Shown: positions 25,298 through 33,715, counted from the first letter of the stretch. The stretch: 64,000 nt of DNA from Sphingobacterium sp. UBA5670 (GCF_002420705.1 NZ_DIIM01000002.1:376917-440916); one strand, 5' to 3'. The notes: a model not told the origin generated them from the sequence alone. Translations and numbers: made by a program.

Positions 25298-25714
25298 ATG
25301 AAAGAAATAAGTACAATTCTGAATGTTTTAAAAGTTCAATCTGTCATTACGAAAAAGTTTGACGGTTTAAGTCTGCATGGTATTAGCCTTACTGACTATA
25401 TGATCCTCTATATTTTAAATAATGCACCTGGTAATCGTTTAAAAAGAATTGATCTTGCTGAGAACATTGGTTTAACCGCCTCTGGCATTACGCGGATTAT
25501 TTTACCAATGGAAAAAATAGGACTTGTAGAGAAAGAAAACAGCGATCGGGATGCTAGGGTGAGTTATGTAAAACTCACTTCTACCGGAGAAAAAATTTTT
25601 GCAGAGGCGACCACTACAGCAGAATACATATCCAAAAAGTTATTAGGCGGAATTGTAACGGAAAACTTAGATGTTTTCGCGGGACAATTGAAAATCTTAG
25701 GGGGTGATCTTTAA
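25298..25714 (+). CDS. MarR-family transcriptional regulator
   Basis: 138 aa from ATG 25298; a frame opening at 25268 runs through the operator and is rejected. Winged helix: ISLTDYMILYILNNAPGNRLKRIDLAENIGLTASGITRIILPMEKIGLVEKENSDRDARVSYVKLTSTGEKIF. Wing residues DRDAR are typical. First gene of an operon with a GIY-YIG-like gene, a DUF1330-like gene and an alpha/beta hydrolase. Its own palindromic operator makes autoregulation very likely; the ligand is unknown, perhaps an ester or lactone handled by the hydrolase. Confidence 0.92.
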   Translation: MKEISTILNVLKVQSVITKKFDGLSLHGISLTDYMILYILNNAPGNRLKRIDLAENIGLTASGITRIILPMEKIGLVEKENSDRDARVSYVKLTSTGEKIFAEATTTAEYISKKLLGGIVTENLDVFAGQLKILGGDL

Positions 25715-25726
25715 ATTAAAATGAAC

Positions 25727-26071
25727 ATGGACAAAAAGTACAGAAAGAAATTAAACGCTGAGTTTTTAGAGATGAAACCGTTAATGGGTGTATTGACTAT
25801 TCTGAATAATGCAGAAAATAAAATATTTATCAAAGAGAGTATAAATTTAAGATCACTTTCCAACAGAATCCGGTTTGAACTGAACAACGGGCAATTTGAT
25901 AACAGGAACTTACAGTCCGATTGGATCCGGCTAGGAGAGGAGGGTTTCGTTTTTGAAAATGCAATCATTGTTCCATGGGAAGAGAACAAAATCATAGACT
26001 ATAAAAAGAAGGTGCAAAAAGTCAAAAATGATCTGCAAGAAGAGCAAAGTAATTTAAAAAATATATATTGA
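25727..26071 (+). CDS. GIY-YIG-like domain protein
   Basis: 114 aa. EMKPLMGVLTILNNAENKIFIKESINLRSLSNRIRFELNNGQFDNRNLQSDWIRLGEEGFVFE matches the small Bacteroidota GIY-YIG family, which usually reads EMKPxMGIFxIxN...YVE...L....NRIRFQLNxGxHxNRELQxDW..FGxxxFxFE. The GIY tyrosine is replaced (GVL), so nuclease activity is doubtful. Starts 12 bp after marR and ends 1 bp before the next gene, so cotranscribed. Role in this operon is unknown. Confidence 0.68.
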   Translation: MDKKYRKKLNAEFLEMKPLMGVLTILNNAENKIFIKESINLRSLSNRIRFELNNGQFDNRNLQSDWIRLGEEGFVFENAIIVPWEENKIIDYKKKVQKVKNDLQEEQSNLKNIY

Positions 26072-26072
26072 T

Positions 26073-26495
26073 ATGGAAATCAAAACCTATTTATATCCAA
26101 CTTACGAAGCCGGCCGGGATCTTATGTTAAAAAATATTCAAGGGTCAATTGTAAATTTAAATCTGATACGTTTAAAGAAAAATGCTGACTATTCCGAGTT
26201 TCCTGAAATTGCACCTGCCAGCGAAATTTCAGGTTATAAAGCTTTTATGCGCTATATTAACCTTGCCAAACCTTTTCTAGAGCAGGGTGGTGGAGAGATT
26301 CTTTTCGTTGGAAAAGGAGACCGCTTTTTGATAGGTCCTCAGGACGAACATTGGGATATCTGTATGTTAATTAGACAAAGAAGTGTATCGGATTTTTTTG
26401 CTTTCGAGCAGAATCCGTATTATATGAAGATTACGGGCCATCGCGTAGCTGCCATATTGGATTCCAGACTTTTACCTTTAGAAATTGCATTGTAA
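26073..26495 (+). CDS. DUF1330-like small protein
   Basis: 140 aa. The central part (FMRYINLAKPFLEQGGGEILFVGKGDRFLIGPQDEHWDICMLIRQRSVSDFFAFEQNPYYMKITGHRVAAILDSRLLPL) has the dimeric alpha/beta-barrel layout of DUF1330 and related proteins: a short beta-alpha-beta unit with the conserved sequence WDxxxLxxxxSxxxFxxFxxxPxYxxxxxHRxAAxxDSRLxPL. It is the third gene of the MarR operon, directly followed by the hydrolase (3 bp). Function unknown. Confidence 0.7.
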   Translation: MEIKTYLYPTYEAGRDLMLKNIQGSIVNLNLIRLKKNADYSEFPEIAPASEISGYKAFMRYINLAKPFLEQGGGEILFVGKGDRFLIGPQDEHWDICMLIRQRSVSDFFAFEQNPYYMKITGHRVAAILDSRLLPLEIAL

Positions 26496-26498
26496 TTT

Positions 26499-27395
26499 AT
26501 GGGATATATTGACCTAAAAAATGCTACCATCTATTATGAATTATTCGGCGTAGAAAACAAGGAGACCATTGTACTGGTTAGTGGGCTGAATACCCAGATG
26601 ACCCGTTGGGAAGCACCGTTTCTTGAGATGCTTTCAGAGGAAGGGTTTCGTTTAATCTGTTTTGATAATAGGGATTGTGGAAAAAGTACTTTTAAAACAA
26701 GTGACCCTAATGATACAATCAATTTTTCGCTGAACGATTTTCTGCAACATCCAGAAAAATATCCTGTCCCTTATTCTTTATTGGATATGGCGGATGATAT
26801 AAAAGATTTGCTCCATTCACTTGCCATTCGTAGCGCACATATCGTAGGGCGGTCGATGGGAGGCATCATTGCACAGTTATTTGCATCATGGTATCCGGAA
26901 ATGACTCAGACACTGAATTTATTGATGTCTTCAAGCTTCAATCCTGCTCTTCCGAAGGCAGATGACGCATTGATAGGCAAAATGACAAACAGCACTGCAA
27001 GTTTTCACGATAATAAGCAAGCTTATATAAATGAAAAAGTTGATTTTATGAAAGCTATTTATGGAAATAAATATAGGTTTAATGAAGAAAAGGAACGTTG
27101 GTTAATTATCGAAGACGAAAGCCGAAAGTCTCCATTCGTTAGGCCTTTTCGTCAGATCATTGCCCTGCTGAGTTATCAATATGATTCAAATGTTCTTAGT
27201 AGTCTCCATGTACCCACATTGGCGATACATGGAGATGAAGATCCGTTATTTAATATGGAGCATGCTGTTGATTTAAAAAATACTATTCCTTACTGTGAGC
27301 TGATCATAAAAAAAGGAATGGGGCACGCTATCCCGGATTCATTGTTTTCGTCACTGGTGAAAGACATTTCAGACTTTATTGGTAAAACTGGATGA
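26499..27395 (+). CDS. Alpha/beta hydrolase
   Basis: 298 aa. Nucleophile elbow HIVGRSMGGIIAQLFASWYP (Ser about residue 118), acid in PTLAIHGDEDPLF, and catalytic His in KKGMGHAIPD. Resembles methylesterase/lactonase-like members (aclacinomycin methylesterase type). Last gene of the MarR operon, 3 bp after the DUF1330-like gene and convergent with the MBL hydrolase 10 bp away. Substrate unknown. Confidence 0.9.
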   Translation: MGYIDLKNATIYYELFGVENKETIVLVSGLNTQMTRWEAPFLEMLSEEGFRLICFDNRDCGKSTFKTSDPNDTINFSLNDFLQHPEKYPVPYSLLDMADDIKDLLHSLAIRSAHIVGRSMGGIIAQLFASWYPEMTQTLNLLMSSSFNPALPKADDALIGKMTNSTASFHDNKQAYINEKVDFMKAIYGNKYRFNEEKERWLIIEDESRKSPFVRPFRQIIALLSYQYDSNVLSSLHVPTLAIHGDEDPLFNMEHAVDLKNTIPYCELIIKKGMGHAIPDSLFSSLVKDISDFIGKTG

Positions 27396-27405
27396 AAAGT
27401 CATGA

Positions 27406-28299
27406 TCAAAATGTAAGTAGCAATGGTGAAATATATGGTTTTGGAGTCCATTGCCATTGATCATGAGATCTGTCAATATATCCTATTCCCGGCCAGGGAA
27501 GGTGGGATGCACAAATTAGCAATTTTTGCTCATGACATTGTTCCAGTATATTTTTTCGGGTGTCGATCCCCAAAGAAAAATCAACATCCCACTGTGTACC
27601 CCAAACCGGATTAGAGATCAGCACAGGGCTATGAACCAGATCAACCAGATGCGTAATGGATAGCTTACCCGAGTAAACCGTAAATATGATGTGTCCGGGA
27701 GTATGTCCGGGAGCTGCCTGCGTTTTAATACAGGAAAATAATTCGTCACCTGCATCATATATTTCTAAACGGTGGCTAATGGCCCCTAATATCCGCTTAA
27801 CCAGTGAAAGAGAACCATGACCAAACTCAGGTCTCCGGCTGTTGGGGAAATTCGGCTCCTGTGCCAACCAGAATTCCAGTTCAGTCCGTGAAATATAGAA
27901 TCTTGCATTTGGAAATACCAGATTATCATCTTTGGTTAATATACCTCCAATATGGTCCCGGTGAGCATGCGTTATCAGTACATCGGAAATATCAGTGGCT
28001 CTATATCCGGCACTTTCCAGACTATATAATAGTTTCCCCGCATTTTTTTTATCGTAAAAGCCTTCCCCTGTATCTACAAGTATCAATTTGTCATTCTTTC
28101 GGATAAGCATCACATTAATAGGAGCTTCGTAGATACCGGCAGGTAAATGCAGTCGGCTTAGCTCTTTTTGAAGATCTGCAGGTGCTGCATCCGTTGCAAT
28201 AATGGGTTGATATGGTCCTATATCAAAATATCCATCGGAAAGAATATAGATTTCCAGGTTATCAAATGGAATCTTGAGGTGACTGTAGTTTGTTTGCAT
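27406..28299 (-). CDS. MBL-fold metallo-hydrolase, lactonase-like
   Basis: 297 aa. Metal motif HAHRDHIGG (HxHxDH, about residue 108) followed by PGHTPGHIIF and a late ITHLVDLVHSP/ASHLPWPGIG, the layout of AHL-lactonase and related MBL hydrolases. Could be a quorum-quenching lactonase or a general ester/lactone hydrolase. Last gene of the long minus-strand run, 24 bp after an alpha/beta hydrolase gene. Confidence 0.85.
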   Translation of the reverse strand: MQTNYSHLKIPFDNLEIYILSDGYFDIGPYQPIIATDAAPADLQKELSRLHLPAGIYEAPINVMLIRKNDKLILVDTGEGFYDKKNAGKLLYSLESAGYRATDISDVLITHAHRDHIGGILTKDDNLVFPNARFYISRTELEFWLAQEPNFPNSRRPEFGHGSLSLVKRILGAISHRLEIYDAGDELFSCIKTQAAPGHTPGHIIFTVYSGKLSITHLVDLVHSPVLISNPVWGTQWDVDFSLGIDTRKNILEQCHEQKLLICASHLPWPGIGYIDRSHDQWQWTPKPYISPLLLTF

Positions 28300-28323
28300 A
28301 TTTATTAGAGTACTGCGATTAAA

Positions 28324-29172
28324 TTAGCATTTGGTCTTGTTTAAAAAAGGAAATATTCGTGGTGCTAATCCAGCCAAAACATGTCCCATTTCTGGAATGG
28401 TTATTACGGTAAAGTCCTCGATAATATTTTGCAATCTAGTGGCAATTTCCTGAGTAGAGCGGATTATATCCTGTTGACCGCCGATGAATAATACAGGCAT
28501 TGTCAAACGGCTGAGCTCATCATCTGAAAAAATATATTCTTTTTCTATCCTCGCATTAAAGTTGGTTTGTATTAAATCCATAAATGAAATAATCTTACTG
28601 TCCACACGCTGGCTTCCCAAGACCAGTCTATTGATCTTAATACGTCCAGTTGCTCCCAAAAGGGAATAGAGTACGGCTTTTATGATAAATGTTGTTTTGG
28701 TAGGAACTACTCCCGCCGGTGTCAGCAAAATCAGCCGGCCGACTAATTCAGGATAGCTTGTTGCAAATCGTAATGCCAACCATCCTCCTTGTGATAATCC
28801 GATTATATTTGCCTTGCTGATATCGAGCCTGTCGAAAACCTCTTTTAGCCATTTCGCGAAGTCTTTTGTTTGATAAGAAGGTCTGGTTTCTGCACTCTTT
28901 CCTGCCTCTCCGATAATATCTATTGCTATGACTTTATATTGTTTTGAATATTCGGCTATGTCGGATAACCATGACGTCGCATTAGAAGACGCACCATGCA
29001 GTAAGATGACGATTTCTTGGTGTTGGCTTCCGGCCTCCAAAAAATGGGTGTCCCCATAAGTTGTTTTCAGCACGCCCGTTTTCAAATTCAATGGAGCATT
29101 TTTTATTGCATCGTCGTAAGCCCGGATAATTTTGTCTTTTCCTTCAGGGCTTTTAAAGATTGATTTATTCAT
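28324..29172 (-). CDS. Alpha/beta hydrolase
   Basis: 282 aa. Oxyanion region VILLHGASSNATSW, nucleophile elbow NIIGLSQGGWLALRFATSYP, Asp in VLFIGGQQDIIRS, and His in PEMGHVLAG. General serine hydrolase, substrate unknown. Lies 35 bp after the PaaI-like thioesterase and 24 bp before the MBL gene in the same direction. Confidence 0.9.
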   Translation of the reverse strand: MNKSIFKSPEGKDKIIRAYDDAIKNAPLNLKTGVLKTTYGDTHFLEAGSQHQEIVILLHGASSNATSWLSDIAEYSKQYKVIAIDIIGEAGKSAETRPSYQTKDFAKWLKEVFDRLDISKANIIGLSQGGWLALRFATSYPELVGRLILLTPAGVVPTKTTFIIKAVLYSLLGATGRIKINRLVLGSQRVDSKIISFMDLIQTNFNARIEKEYIFSDDELSRLTMPVLFIGGQQDIIRSTQEIATRLQNIIEDFTVITIPEMGHVLAGLAPRIFPFLNKTKC

Positions 29173-29207
29173 GAATGGTTTGTATAAAGTTGTAATTGAG
29201 AATTGGA

Positions 29208-29681
29208 TTAACGTCCTGTCGCTTTATCACCTCTTAAAGTCATGACCGTACTTGTTATCATAGCGGCTTTTTTACCATCACTGCGGAAAATATCGCATTT
29301 ATAATGACTTAAATTTTTTCCACTATGTAAGGGTGATGCTTTGGCAGTGAGTATATCCTCGAAAATGGGCCGGTAGAAATTGATTTTCAATTCTACGGAT
29401 GTAAAAGTTTCGCCTTCCTGAATAAGGGTCGAATGTGCGGTTCCGATGGCTGCATCTGCCAGTTCACATAGCAGGCCACCGTGAATGGTTCCCTGTTGGT
29501 TACTGTGCAGTTCTTTTCTAGTATTGATCTGTACGGTCGCTGTACCTAAACCAACTTCTATAATGTTTATGCCCAATGTTTTTGATATTGGTGTCGGGTA
29601 ATGCATATGCGTATGCATATCGCCGGTAATTTCCCTTTTTATGAATTTATTTAGGTAATCTAATATCGATAGTTTTGTCAT
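29208..29681 (-). CDS. PaaI-family thioesterase
   Basis: 157 aa. Hot-dog fold with the signature NQQGTIHGGLLCELADAAIGTAHSTL and VELKINFYRPIFEDILTAKASPLHSGKNL. Hydrolyses acyl-CoA or aryl-CoA thioesters in related proteins. A TetR-type site ACCAATCGGT at 29711-29720 lies 30 bp upstream of its start, so it may begin a sub-operon with the two hydrolase genes downstream. Confidence 0.9.
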   Translation of the reverse strand: MTKLSILDYLNKFIKREITGDMHTHMHYPTPISKTLGINIIEVGLGTATVQINTRKELHSNQQGTIHGGLLCELADAAIGTAHSTLIQEGETFTSVELKINFYRPIFEDILTAKASPLHSGKNLSHYKCDIFRSDGKKAAMITSTVMTLRGDKATGR

Positions 29682-29710
29682 ATACGTTGTTATTATATTT
29701 ATATAAATAA

Positions 29711-29720
29711 ACCAATCGGT
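29711..29720 (-). promoter_or_regulatory. Candidate TetR operator upstream of PaaI thioesterase gene
   Basis: ACCAATCGGT followed on the plus strand by CTTTTTA. Same layout as the sites at 32720 and 33390; all three precede minus-strand genes and share a following CTTTTTA/T. Confidence 0.5.
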
Positions 29721-29739
29721 CTTTTTATTAATAAAAAAA

Positions 29740-30279
29740 TTATAAGTTTTTCATGCTTCCTATCATAGACTGTATGGCGTACAAATGGTGCAAATCATGC
29801 TCCGCAACAAAATGCATTAAGTCAATGATATTCATGGGGTGTTGTAACCTCGGATGCATACTTGTCTTCAATAAGTCTTCTTCACTCAAATTTTGCAGCA
29901 TTGCAATTGTTTTGTGTCTTTCGCTGACCAGGTTCTTAATAAGCTTTTCAACCAACATGTTGTTGAAAGAAGACTCATCTGTTGCTGTATTGTTTAAATC
30001 GGCAGACGACATATCTGGTTTTCCTTCCTTTATATCTCTAAAACGCATTCGCCATAGATCTTCTAAAAGGATTAAATGCCCTATATTCTCATTGACAGAC
30101 CATTTATCTCCTATTTTGCGGGTTGAAGCTTCTATAGGACAACTTTTCAGCAGTCTATTTAGAACAGACGGAAAATGTTCAAGTCTTTGTAAAAATTCGT
30201 CAAAATATTCCGAACCTGTGTTTGAATCAAATTGTCGGTCGAACCATCTGACAAATAATTGTGGCTTTACTTTTTTCAT
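29740..30279 (-). CDS. DinB-family protein
   Basis: 179 aa four-helix DinB/YfiT-type protein. SVNENIGHLILLEDLWRMRFRDI near residue 66 gives the first metal-ligand His, and MHFVAEHDLHHLYAIQSMI near residue 155 the EHDLHH pair. Such proteins are metal-binding and often thiol-dependent transferases; function here unknown. It starts 10 bp downstream of the secreted-esterase gene in a minus-strand run. Confidence 0.85.
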   Translation of the reverse strand: MKKVKPQLFVRWFDRQFDSNTGSEYFDEFLQRLEHFPSVLNRLLKSCPIEASTRKIGDKWSVNENIGHLILLEDLWRMRFRDIKEGKPDMSSADLNNTATDESSFNNMLVEKLIKNLVSERHKTIAMLQNLSEEDLLKTSMHPRLQHPMNIIDLMHFVAEHDLHHLYAIQSMIGSMKNL

Positions 30280-30289
30280 TAGTATTAAT

Positions 30290-30934
30290 TTATAGCTTAT
30301 TACTATTAATCCATGCTTTGGCAGGTATTATCCACTCATCTAATGCCCTGAACAGAAAGCCATGTTCCAGACCTGTGTTGAGGGTAATCTCTTTAAAAGA
30401 ATTTAAATCAGAATTTTTAAATCTAAGTTGCCTTGATAATAACTTAGCGCCGACATCGGTTTTTTCATTAATCGATAAAACCTTCCCGTACAGCCGGAAC
30501 TTTCGATCTTCGTTCATTGAATCATTTTTAAAGCTTGAGCCAATAAAAACAAATTTCAAATCTGGATTTTTGGCATAATAAGAGATATATTGAGCTATAT
30601 AACCTCCCTGAGACGTTCCGACAATTGAAATATGGTCATAAGGAACTCCATAGTTATGTAAACTGTCAATTGTAAGTATCATCTTTTTTGCATACATCTT
30701 AGGATCAGTGTCGGGCTTTCTTTTTTCGGATAGTATGACAGAATTTGTGGATTGAAGCTTTTCTAAAATGGCTGTATAAGCCGCTGGTCCGTATTTAGGA
30801 TGGGATTCATTTAACGAATGTCCTTCCGAAAATTTATTATGCAAAAAAAAGACATACTTTCTTTGAGTACTATTTTGAGCATTAGTAGCAAACGGAAGAA
30901 ATAACAGATAAAGAAATATTAATCTAAGAAACAT
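30290..30934 (-). CDS. Secreted alpha/beta hydrolase-like protein
   Basis: 214 aa. Signal peptide MFLRLIFLYLLFLPFATNA, then KYVFFLHNKFSEGHSLNESHPKYGP and the nucleophile elbow HISIVGTSQGGYIAQYISYYA, with FVFIGSSFKND and a late GLEHGFLFRALDEW carrying the His. Probably a periplasmic esterase; substrate unknown. Followed 10 bp later by the DinB gene. Confidence 0.85.
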   Translation of the reverse strand: MFLRLIFLYLLFLPFATNAQNSTQRKYVFFLHNKFSEGHSLNESHPKYGPAAYTAILEKLQSTNSVILSEKRKPDTDPKMYAKKMILTIDSLHNYGVPYDHISIVGTSQGGYIAQYISYYAKNPDLKFVFIGSSFKNDSMNEDRKFRLYGKVLSINEKTDVGAKLLSRQLRFKNSDLNSFKEITLNTGLEHGFLFRALDEWIIPAKAWINSNKL

Positions 30935-30982
30935 ATAATTTGAATAAGACAGACCATTTTAATTTAGAGACAGCATCAGATT

Positions 30983-31804
30983 TTATTGGTCCTTATCCAC
31001 AAGATGTCTTTTTGAGGCTGTCAATGCATACACCATAGGGATTTTGTCTCCCAGATGAGCAATTCTGAACTTACCGGGTTCAAATTCAATTGAATTATTG
31101 AAATTATTGTATGGTGAATAATCAAATTCTTCAATGGAATTCATTTCTAAACCATTTTGCATCAGACTGCTTATTACTTCGGCTAAGCCGTGGTTCCAGC
31201 CAATTGATTTGACTTCAAATTCCGCTTCTTTATCTGCATAAGTTCCTTTTTCAGTTTCTATAATGGCTCCGGAATTAAAATATCTGTATTCAATCTTTTT
31301 AAAACCCGCATCAAACATCCAAACAACCGGATGAAATTCTACAAACACAAATGTACCGCCGGGTTTCAGGAATTTCGAAATGATCTTTGCCCACCGATCC
31401 AAATCCGGAAGCCAGCCGATGGTCCCATAACTTGTAAAGACAATATCAAACTGACGATTCAGATGATTGGACAGATCATAAACATCGCTGCAGATAAAAG
31501 TTGTTGAAACATTACTCTGTTTTACCAGTTCCCGTGCTTGGTCTATTGCTACATCCGAAAGGTCAACGCCGACTACGTCCGCTCCCAGGCGGCTTAAAGA
31601 GATACTATCCTGTCCGAAATGGCACTGTAAATGCAATACGGATTTGCCTGTCAGATCTCCAAGTAAATTAAGTTCTATATCTTTTAATGAATTTTTGCCC
31701 TTCAAAAAGGCTTCCAGGTTATAAAAATCAGAATTGATATGAGCTTCTGTTCTGGTATTCCACGACTCTCTGTTTATTTCCAAATAGTTCTCTTCTGCAT
31801 TCAT
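30983..31804 (-). CDS. Class I SAM-dependent methyltransferase
   Basis: 273 aa. SAM motifs SVLHLQCHFGQDSISLSRLGADVVGVDLSDVAI, FDIVFTSYGTIGWLPDLDRWAKIISKFLKPGGTFVFVEFHP. Small-molecule methyltransferase, substrate unknown. It follows the VOC gene by 10 bp. A truncated homologue of the same family lies at 37107. Confidence 0.92.
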   Translation of the reverse strand: MNAEENYLEINRESWNTRTEAHINSDFYNLEAFLKGKNSLKDIELNLLGDLTGKSVLHLQCHFGQDSISLSRLGADVVGVDLSDVAIDQARELVKQSNVSTTFICSDVYDLSNHLNRQFDIVFTSYGTIGWLPDLDRWAKIISKFLKPGGTFVFVEFHPVVWMFDAGFKKIEYRYFNSGAIIETEKGTYADKEAEFEVKSIGWNHGLAEVISSLMQNGLEMNSIEEFDYSPYNNFNNSIEFEPGKFRIAHLGDKIPMVYALTASKRHLVDKDQ

Positions 31805-31814
31805 ATGTATTTGT

Positions 31815-32270
31815 CTAATGAAGTGAATTGATTTTTTGCCATTCTTCGTAGCTGATTACGCCAAGTTCTGGCTGGCTTTTACCGTTCAGAATATGGATAA
31901 ACTCCAGCTGATTTCCGTCTGGATCGTCAAAATAAAGAGCAAGTGCGGGCATCCAGGCAAAAACCATTGGTTCATTGCTTCCATTTTTGAGAAAATTATA
32001 AGCCTTTAAGCCGTTTTGATCTAAAAAAGTATTTGCATCTTTTAAAATAAAATCTTTGGAACAGCTGAATGCAAAATGTCGTTTATGGAGATTACCTTCC
32101 TGCTCCCAAAGTCCTATCATTGCCTTTTTATTTTCTCCAACCCAAAGAAACGCAATTGGTCTGGTTTCATCATAGTGTGCAAGCCGCAGTCCCAATATTT
32201 GAGTATAGAACTGAACTGCGTTTTCCAAGTTGCTTACTTGAATGTGTGTCTCGTATAATCCTTCAATCAT
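31815..32270 (-). CDS. VOC-family (glyoxalase-like) protein
   Basis: 151 aa with the paired beta-alpha-beta-beta-beta layout: ETHIQVSNLENAVQFYTQILGLRLAHYDETRPIAFLWVGE, and a C-terminal LALYFDDPDGNQLEFIHIL. Metal-ligand-like His and Glu are visible. Such proteins act on antibiotics, aromatic diols or lactoylglutathione; here no substrate can be given. Between the GNAT remnant and the methyltransferase. Confidence 0.9.
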   Translation of the reverse strand: MIEGLYETHIQVSNLENAVQFYTQILGLRLAHYDETRPIAFLWVGENKKAMIGLWEQEGNLHKRHFAFSCSKDFILKDANTFLDQNGLKAYNFLKNGSNEPMVFAWMPALALYFDDPDGNQLEFIHILNGKSQPELGVISYEEWQKINSLH

Positions 32271-32322
32271 ATTTATATATTTTATTATTAATAATTATAG
32301 TACTTTGATAATAACGACGATT

Positions 32323-32684
32323 TCATCTTAGCATATGAATAATCGGATAATCTTTGCCAGAGCCGTCTTTTTCGGATCTTCCTACTTTTCTGAACCCTAA
32401 TTTTTCATAAAATCCGATAGCCTGATAATTTTGCTCGTTGACGTCAACCTTTATAATGCCTTTTGTCTCATCCATAAATTGAAATAAGCTCTTTCCATAA
32501 CCTTTACCACGGTATTCATTGTGAATAAAAAGCATTTCGAGATTTCCCAAATTTCCATAATTCTGGGGTAATCTCCGATGGTTGCAAGCCTGATTTCAGT
32601 GTTATATCCTAATTGAGCGGTTCTGATAGCAGCTACATATCCGCCGGGACCTGACCCTATTACGGTAATATCAAACGTTTCCAT
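32323..32684 (-). pseudogene. Chimeric remnant: lpd N-terminus joined to a GNAT acetyltransferase
   Basis: The start METFDITVIGSGPGGYVAAI followed by RTAQLGY matches the first ~28 residues of dihydrolipoamide dehydrogenase (FAD-binding GxGxxG). It then switches to a GNAT start (EIRLATIGDYPRIMEIWE), loses the middle of the GNAT domain and continues, one frame over, with GNLEMLFIHNEYRGKGYGKSLFQFMDE ... NYQAIGFYEKLGFRKVGRSE to a normal GNAT end. So there are two junctions: a fusion at about 32592 and an internal deletion with frameshift at about 32550. It cannot make a full acetyltransferase or Lpd. It sits 65 bp downstream of tetR. Confidence 0.78.
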
Positions 32685-32719
32685 TTTATTGTTAAATATT
32701 CTTAATAACCTAAAAATAA

Positions 32720-32729
32720 ACCGATCGGT
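32720..32729 (-). promoter_or_regulatory. Candidate TetR operator between tetR and the GNAT remnant
   Basis: ACCGATCGGT, a perfect 10-bp palindrome, followed by CTTTTTA. It is 36 bp upstream of the GNAT-remnant start and would control the run of genes from there to the left. Confidence 0.6.
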
Positions 32730-32749
32730 CTTTTTAAAAACAAAAAAAA

Positions 32750-33346
32750 TTATACTTTCAAATTCCTGATCAGCCTCTCTAAGAATGACATCGCTATATT
32801 AAGCTCTGTCATACGCTTGTTGACCTTCGCCTGCATAAATGCACCTTCGATCATTGAAATCATCACGACTGCAATTTCAGTCGGATCGGTATCTACTTTT
32901 ATTTCGTTTCTTTTGATACCACGTTTGATTTGATTTTCTAGGGAAGTTTTCCAAAAATCAAGCGCTTTTTGTACACGTTTTTGGAGTGACGGGTGTGTAT
33001 CATCAGCCTCGGTAGCAGTATTTAGAATAGGACAGCCTGCCTGTAAATACGGATACCTGAAATAGTTTTTGTAGGTATGGGGATAAACCAGCAATCTTTC
33101 AATTGAATCTTCACTTGCTAAAATACGTTCTTTCATATGCTGCGTTACCTTCCCAAAATTGTAGTCAAATACGCTTAATGCAATCTCATCCTTATTCTCA
33201 AAATTACCATAAATGCAACCTTTCGAAAGACCAGTGGCGCTCATTACATCATTTATCGATGTACCCGCAAAGCCTTTCACATTAAAAACGGTCGAAGTTT
33301 TCTCTATGATTAGCTGTTTGGTATTTTCGGATTTTTGAGTTTTCAT
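32750..33346 (-). CDS. TetR-family transcriptional regulator
   Basis: 198 aa, full length. N-terminal HTH: IEKTSTVFNVKGFAGTSINDVMSATGLSKGCIYGNFENKDEIALSVF. C-terminal ligand domain with a Cys (CPILNTATEADD) resembles the AcrR-C/YcdC-like group that responds to small reactive molecules. Upstream lies an ACCGGT-type site and a TAACTTTG -7 box, so it probably represses itself; related sites occur before two other units to the left, making it the probable regulator of the minus-strand run. Confidence 0.93.
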   Translation of the reverse strand: MKTQKSENTKQLIIEKTSTVFNVKGFAGTSINDVMSATGLSKGCIYGNFENKDEIALSVFDYNFGKVTQHMKERILASEDSIERLLVYPHTYKNYFRYPYLQAGCPILNTATEADDTHPSLQKRVQKALDFWKTSLENQIKRGIKRNEIKVDTDPTEIAVVMISMIEGAFMQAKVNKRMTELNIAMSFLERLIRNLKV

Positions 33347-33368
33347 CAGTGATAATTCTTGCCCAGGA

Positions 33369-33399
33369 CAAAGTTAAATAAAAAAATAGAACAACCGGT
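33369..33399 (-). promoter_or_regulatory. tetR promoter and operator
   Basis: Minus-strand -7 box TAACTTTG (33376 to 33369, exact TAnnTTTG), 23 bp before the tetR ATG. The operator-like AACAACCGGT (33390-33399), followed by CTTTTTT, sits at about the -33 position. Confidence 0.6.
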
Positions 33400-33443
33400 C
33401 TTTTTTTTAAGGATATTTGGGTAATGGCTCCAATGTGGAGTTC

Positions 33444-33715
33444 TTAATTAACTTCAATAATTGGATTTATAACGGCATTGTTGAACAGTATGTCCGCATT
33501 TCCGGTCTGATATCGAATCTCATGAAATAAATTCGTAACATCTTCATGTTTTAAAGCATTGGCGCGGATAGCTATAGCACGGCGTCCGCCGGCTATGATT
33601 TGATCAGCGATTTCTTCAGCCTCAGCGGATGATATGCCATAATTGATAATAATTGTACATCCTCGTTGGCGAGACGCGGATAACCTCAGAATGTTGCTTC
33701 TAATTTGAGCTCGAG
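33444..33715 (-). pseudogene. Truncated short-chain dehydrogenase/reductase
   Basis: A minus-strand frame with no start reads RGCTIIINYGISSAEAEEIADQIIAGGRRAIAIRANALKHEDVTNLF and ends with GNADILFNNAVINPIIEVN and a stop. This is the beta2-alpha-beta4 part of an NAD(P)-dependent SDR, with the NAG-type motif as NNAV. The TGxxxGIG nucleotide loop before it and the Ser-Tyr-Lys catalytic half after it are missing. The 33347-33902 region otherwise holds only regulatory sites. Confidence 0.68.

Noticed and set aside
29753..30295. 180-aa plus-strand frame over the DinB gene
   Set aside because: Antisense to DinB; Cys/Ser-rich composition typical of shadow frames.
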